Below, in pieces: positions 49,101 through 52,106 of a DNA stretch of 52,106 bases. Within the stretch, counting starts at the first letter, position 1; every line of letters begins with the position of its first letter. Position numbers and translations under genes: made by a program. This DNA comes from Candidatus Harrisonbacteria bacterium RIFCSPHIGHO2_02_FULL_42_16 (lineage in GTDB: Bacteria > Patescibacteriota > Minisyncoccia > UBA6257 > 02-FULL-45-10c). The DNA lies in assembly GCA_001818695.1 (NCBI GenBank), contig MHJG01000021.1, positions 1-52,106 on the forward strand, in the 5' to 3' direction. The notes below the pieces were generated by a model. The model saw nothing but the letters and a program-made list of their open reading frames with translations, was not told where the DNA came from and did not search any database.

Positions 49101-50555
49101 ATGCGCTTAATTTTCTTAGGTTGGTCAGGCAAGGATTTGGGAATGCTGGAAGTACCCGAAAAGTTAAAAGAGCAAGGTCATGAAATTGTTTATTGGACTG
49201 GGTTGAGTTCCGAACTTGAGGTCGTTAGGCCTAAATTCCCTAATACTATTTTTCAGAGCCACTTAGATGCCAGCTTTGCTATTCCGCCCAAAGAACTCGC
49301 TGACAATGATTTTTTGCCGCCGGGACAGGATTTACTGAATAAATTATCGGAAACCGAATCGTTGGTCTTAACTATGATGAATAAAAGATTTGAACATTTA
49401 TCCGTTAGTGAAAGAAAAAATTTTTATTATCATCTAATTCAATATTGGAATGGCGTATTAGAAAAATTCCAACCAGATGCGCTAGTTTTTCCGGTTGACC
49501 CTCATACTGTCTATGATTTTGTGGCTTACGGCCTGGCCAAACTTGCTGGCATTAAAACTATCAATTTCATGCTGACCAGAATCAGCGATCGGATTTTACT
49601 TATGTCCGATTTTAAAACTGGCAATCCGGATTTAAGGCGGGCGATGGAAAATAATCAGAAGAAAAATTTTTCTATCACTGATTTATCTAAAGATTTGCAG
49701 GATTATTATAATAATCAAATAAAGCATAAAACCAAGCTCTTTCTTGCGGATATCAAGTATCAGAAAAAACAATATACATTTTTAAATGTGTTTAAAATAA
49801 AACTACTCGCTTTTCTCGGGATGATTCGGCGGAGAACTTGGCTTAGAGATATTTCGGCTTTTTTTAAAAATAGAATCGGGGACACTCCACAGAAGGAATA
49901 TTCGCGGCATCAAATTGATCCGGATTGGTCTAAAAAATATATTTATGTCGCGTTGAATTACCAGCCGGAAGCCACCTCCAGTCCTTTAGGGGGAATATTC
50001 GTTGACCAACTTTTGATGCTGGAGGTTTTAGCGGCTAGTTTGCCGAATGATTGGCATCTTTATGTTAAAGAACATCCTCTTCAATGGCAGATTCGTGGCC
50101 ACAGCTATTCCCACTACCGTTATCCGGGTTATTACACCGAGATTAGTAAATTGAAAAACACCTATTTAGTGCCCTTAAGCGCCAATACCTATGATTTAAT
50201 TGATAATGCGCAGGCGGTTGCCTGTGTTAATGGCACAGCCGGTTGGGAGGCAATTTTAAGGTCAAAGCCGTCTTTAGTTTTTGGTTATTCTTGGTATCGG
50301 AATTGCCCGGGGGTTTTTGAGATTGACGGAGCGGCGTCCTGTAAAAAAGCAATGGAAAAGATAAAAAGCGGCATTCTTAAAAATAGCCATCAGGATATTA
50401 TTAATTATCTTGCGGCTTTTGAAAAAGTCAGTATTCGCGCTTATACCGATGAGTATTTGCGAGAGGCGGTTAAGATAAGCATTTCGGAAAGCGTTCAAAA
50501 TTACGTTGAGGCAATTTCCGCCGTGCTTTGGGCGCAATCTAATCGAAAGGAATAA
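49101..50555 (+). CDS. Capsule polysaccharide synthesis-like protein (KpsC/KpsS type), tandem copy 2
   Basis: 484 residues, paralogue of the gene directly upstream: LIFLGWSGKDLGMLEVPEKLKEQGHEIVYW, then IYVALNYQPEATSSPLGG, WHLYVKEHPLQW and CVNGTAGWEAILRSKPSLVFGYSWY. It keeps the same order of motifs but is clearly diverged. In both, the catalytic-type residues expected for the family lie in the C-terminal half. Its stop overlaps the stop of the convergent GT-C gene by 17 bp. Successive, different sugar additions are the simplest explanation for two copies. Confidence 0.72.
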   Translation: MRLIFLGWSGKDLGMLEVPEKLKEQGHEIVYWTGLSSELEVVRPKFPNTIFQSHLDASFAIPPKELADNDFLPPGQDLLNKLSETESLVLTMMNKRFEHLSVSERKNFYYHLIQYWNGVLEKFQPDALVFPVDPHTVYDFVAYGLAKLAGIKTINFMLTRISDRILLMSDFKTGNPDLRRAMENNQKKNFSITDLSKDLQDYYNNQIKHKTKLFLADIKYQKKQYTFLNVFKIKLLAFLGMIRRRTWLRDISAFFKNRIGDTPQKEYSRHQIDPDWSKKYIYVALNYQPEATSSPLGGIFVDQLLMLEVLAASLPNDWHLYVKEHPLQWQIRGHSYSHYRYPGYYTEISKLKNTYLVPLSANTYDLIDNAQAVACVNGTAGWEAILRSKPSLVFGYSWYRNCPGVFEIDGAASCKKAMEKIKSGILKNSHQDIINYLAAFEKVSIRAYTDEYLREAVKISISESVQNYVEAISAVLWAQSNRKE

Positions 50556-52106
50556 TTTCTACCCGGTAGATATCTTTTATGTCTTTCAGCATTTCGGGTT
50601 CATTGCGGAGAACCTCTGATTTTTTTATTTTAAGCCAGTTTTTAACTGTGGTAATTTCCCGTTTAGCTCTGGAAACAATTTCAACCTTAACAACTTTTTT
50701 CGCCGGATTAAAGCCCGGAGAAAAAAATTTTATATTATCCGGATTAGAATAATAGTTTTTAACCGGATCGTGTTCTTCCCTGGCAGCGAATTTAAACTTC
50801 TCTTTTGGGAAAGCGCTTTGGATATACCCAAAATATTCTTCCCCGCGCACATTTCGGTTTTGCCAATTGGCCCCCATTTTATCGTAGAAAATTAAGGAAG
50901 TGGCGTTTATAATTGTTTCGTTTTTAGTTTCTTTTAAACTTTCTATGATGGCTTTTTGTTTATACCAATCCATATCTTGGGTGTAATAATTGAAAATGGT
51001 AAAGGTAGAGAATGAGGATAAAAGTATTACTTGAACCATGGTTTGCCAGCGATCCTTTATAACGGCGATGACTGCGCCTAAAATTATTAAGGAAGACCCA
51101 AGCGGCAAAAGAAGGGCGTGTCGCATGGCAAATCCATGGCCAAAAATATGAGGTATCTTGTCTACCAAAAAATAAGGAATTACTCCCAAAATAAATAAAA
51201 ATAAACCAGCGGTCAGATATTGTTTGGGCTGGAAATCCGCCCCCTCTTTTTCATTAGAAAGAATATTTTTGGTTAGAAAATAAAATAAACCGACGATAAT
51301 TATCAGAATCCCCGAAAATATTTTTCTTGGGAGAATGCCCAGTGGCGCCAGAATTGGCCAAAAAAATCCATAAACTATATTTTGCCAGATATTTTGGATA
51401 TAGGTTAATAAGTTATTTGGAAGAATGATTTGGTTATAACCCTCATAACCGTCAGTGGGTTGGCCAATCGTTACTTTTAATAGGCCGAAGATTAACGGCA
51501 GGATTATAAAGAAAAAATGTTTTTTGCTGAAATCATATAGTAAAGATAGGAATGGCCGCCCAAGATTTTCCTGCCGATATAATAACAAAAGCATTCCTAA
51601 AAATCCCAAATAAAAAACTAAAAAGGAATTTGTTTCGAAAGAGAGAAAAAATAAAATCCAAGCCAAAAGATAGCCGGAGTATTTAATAAATTTTCCAGCG
51701 GATTTTTGAGCGGTAAAATATAAAAATATTGCTAAAAAGAAAATTGCATTGCTAATTGAATAGCGCAAAACTATTTGTATAATTTTGACTAAATAAATTG
51801 GTATTAACATAAAGCAGGCGGATATAAAAAATGCCCGATTTTGGCGCAATGCCAATTTTTGGCGGAGGATTCCGTACAAGAAAAGTCCGGCTAATAGCCA
51901 GCTTATAAAAGAAAGGAATTTCATAAAGAAAATCGGATTATTAGTTAGCCACGCCATTTTATATAGAAAATAGATAGAAAAAAGTTTTCCTTGGCTTAGC
52001 AAGTACCATAGGAGCGCATAATTTTTTTCTTCGAGGAGCGGTATTATAGCCCAATCATCCCAATAAATTCCTCGGCTAAGGAGAAGAAGAAAATTTCCTA
52101 TTGTAT
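50539..52106 (-). CDS. GT-C-like polytopic membrane protein, N-terminus cut off by the window edge
   Basis: The minus-strand frame is open past the right edge. Upstream of a misleading in-frame TTG at 52000-52002 the frame continues and reads LSRGIYWDDWAIIPLLEE. The WDDW-type acidic loop after a first helix is typical of GT-C proteins and must lie near the true N-terminus. About eleven hydrophobic helices follow, and the last 140 residues form a soluble domain with FGYIQSAFPKEKFKF. It overlaps the convergent capsule-like gene by 17 bp at the stops. Sugar donor and acceptor are unknown; a polymerase or ligase role is also possible. Confidence 0.7.
   Translation of the reverse strand, partial: TIGNFLLLLSRGIYWDDWAIIPLLEEKNYALLWYLLSQGKLFSIYFLYKMAWLTNNPIFFMKFLSFISWLLAGLFLYGILRQKLALRQNRAFFISACFMLIPIYLVKIIQIVLRYSISNAIFFLAIFLYFTAQKSAGKFIKYSGYLLAWILFFLSFETNSFLVFYLGFLGMLLLLYRQENLGRPFLSLLYDFSKKHFFFIILPLIFGLLKVTIGQPTDGYEGYNQIILPNNLLTYIQNIWQNIVYGFFWPILAPLGILPRKIFSGILIIIVGLFYFLTKNILSNEKEGADFQPKQYLTAGLFLFILGVIPYFLVDKIPHIFGHGFAMRHALLLPLGSSLIILGAVIAVIKDRWQTMVQVILLSSFSTFTIFNYYTQDMDWYKQKAIIESLKETKNETIINATSLIFYDKMGANWQNRNVRGEEYFGYIQSAFPKEKFKFAAREEHDPVKNYYSNPDNIKFFSPGFNPAKKVVKVEIVSRAKREITTVKNWLKIKKSEVLRNEPEMLKDIKDIYRVEIIPFD

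Noticed and set aside
50539-52002. A complete-looking GT-C protein starting at 52002
   Set aside because: The codon there is TTG and the frame continues upstream through a family-type WDDW loop to the window edge, so the start is outside.
1-52106. CRISPR arrays, tRNA or rRNA genes, insertion sequences, integrases
   Set aside because: I saw no regularly spaced repeats, no cloverleaf-type or rRNA sequence, and no transposase or recombinase motifs on either strand.
1-52106. Alternative genetic code with TGA read as an amino acid
   Set aside because: TGA is used as the true stop at 21405-21407 and 43652-43654, where the domains are complete.

Overview
The window is a dense surface-glycan locus of about 45 genes, with no rRNA, tRNA, transposase, phage or CRISPR sequence. 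It is AT-rich and gene-dense. TGA is used as a stop (for example the ends at 21407 and 43654), so the standard bacterial code applies. Small genes, few Shine-Dalgarno sites, -10 boxes almost touching many start codons, and glycan genes with no housekeeping genes fit a Candidate Phyla Radiation (Patescibacteria) bacterium. That placement is an inference from style, not from a marker gene.

Layout. 1-8495 holds envelope glycan genes: a truncated GT-C membrane transferase, two tandem SDRs that share a near-identical 5' end, a GT2 transferase, two methyltransferases, a large GT-C-like membrane protein and a capsule-synthesis-like protein. 8716-11933 is a sulfation unit: a pyruvate kinase / ATP sulfurylase fusion preceded by a structured leader and followed by a sulfotransferase. 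11987-20253 holds a methyltransferase, an amidinotransferase, a polysaccharide deacetylase, a HisF-HisH-PseA/WbpG amidotransferase set, a CMP-sugar synthetase, a Gfo/Idh/MocA oxidoreductase and a cupin. 20511-25617 holds two EamA transporters, a GT-B-like protein, NeuB and a PP2C-type phosphatase. 25714-34235 is a long operon-like run: NeuC, ATP-grasp, HAD, PHP/ATP-grasp fusion, aldo/keto reductase, DegT aminotransferase, a CapD/FlaA1-type 4,6-dehydratase and an SDR.

34336-44843 looks like a second sugar-acid branch: HpcH-type aldolase, two 2-hydroxyacid dehydrogenases, a cyclase-family hydrolase, a second CMP-sugar synthetase, two more cupins, an EamA protein, an enolase-superfamily dehydratase, an EamA-KdsC phosphatase fusion and a second GT-B-like protein. 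44932-52106 ends with a 2OG-Fe(II) oxygenase, an ABC exporter, two tandem capsule-synthesis-like proteins and a truncated GT-C protein.

Together the genes suggest synthesis of CMP-activated nine-carbon (legionaminic-like) and possibly other ulosonic acids, their decoration with amidine, guanidino, methyl and sulfate groups, and membrane export. The best candidates for new biology are the pyruvate kinase-ATP sulfurylase fusion and its leader, the aldolase-based second sugar-acid branch with its transporter-phosphatase fusion, and the PHP/ATP-grasp fusion. Two start types coexist. Many genes begin 2-4 bases after a TATAWW box (apparently leaderless), while a dispersed set has a TTGAC-17-TATA promoter, a short leader and an AGGAG ribosome site.
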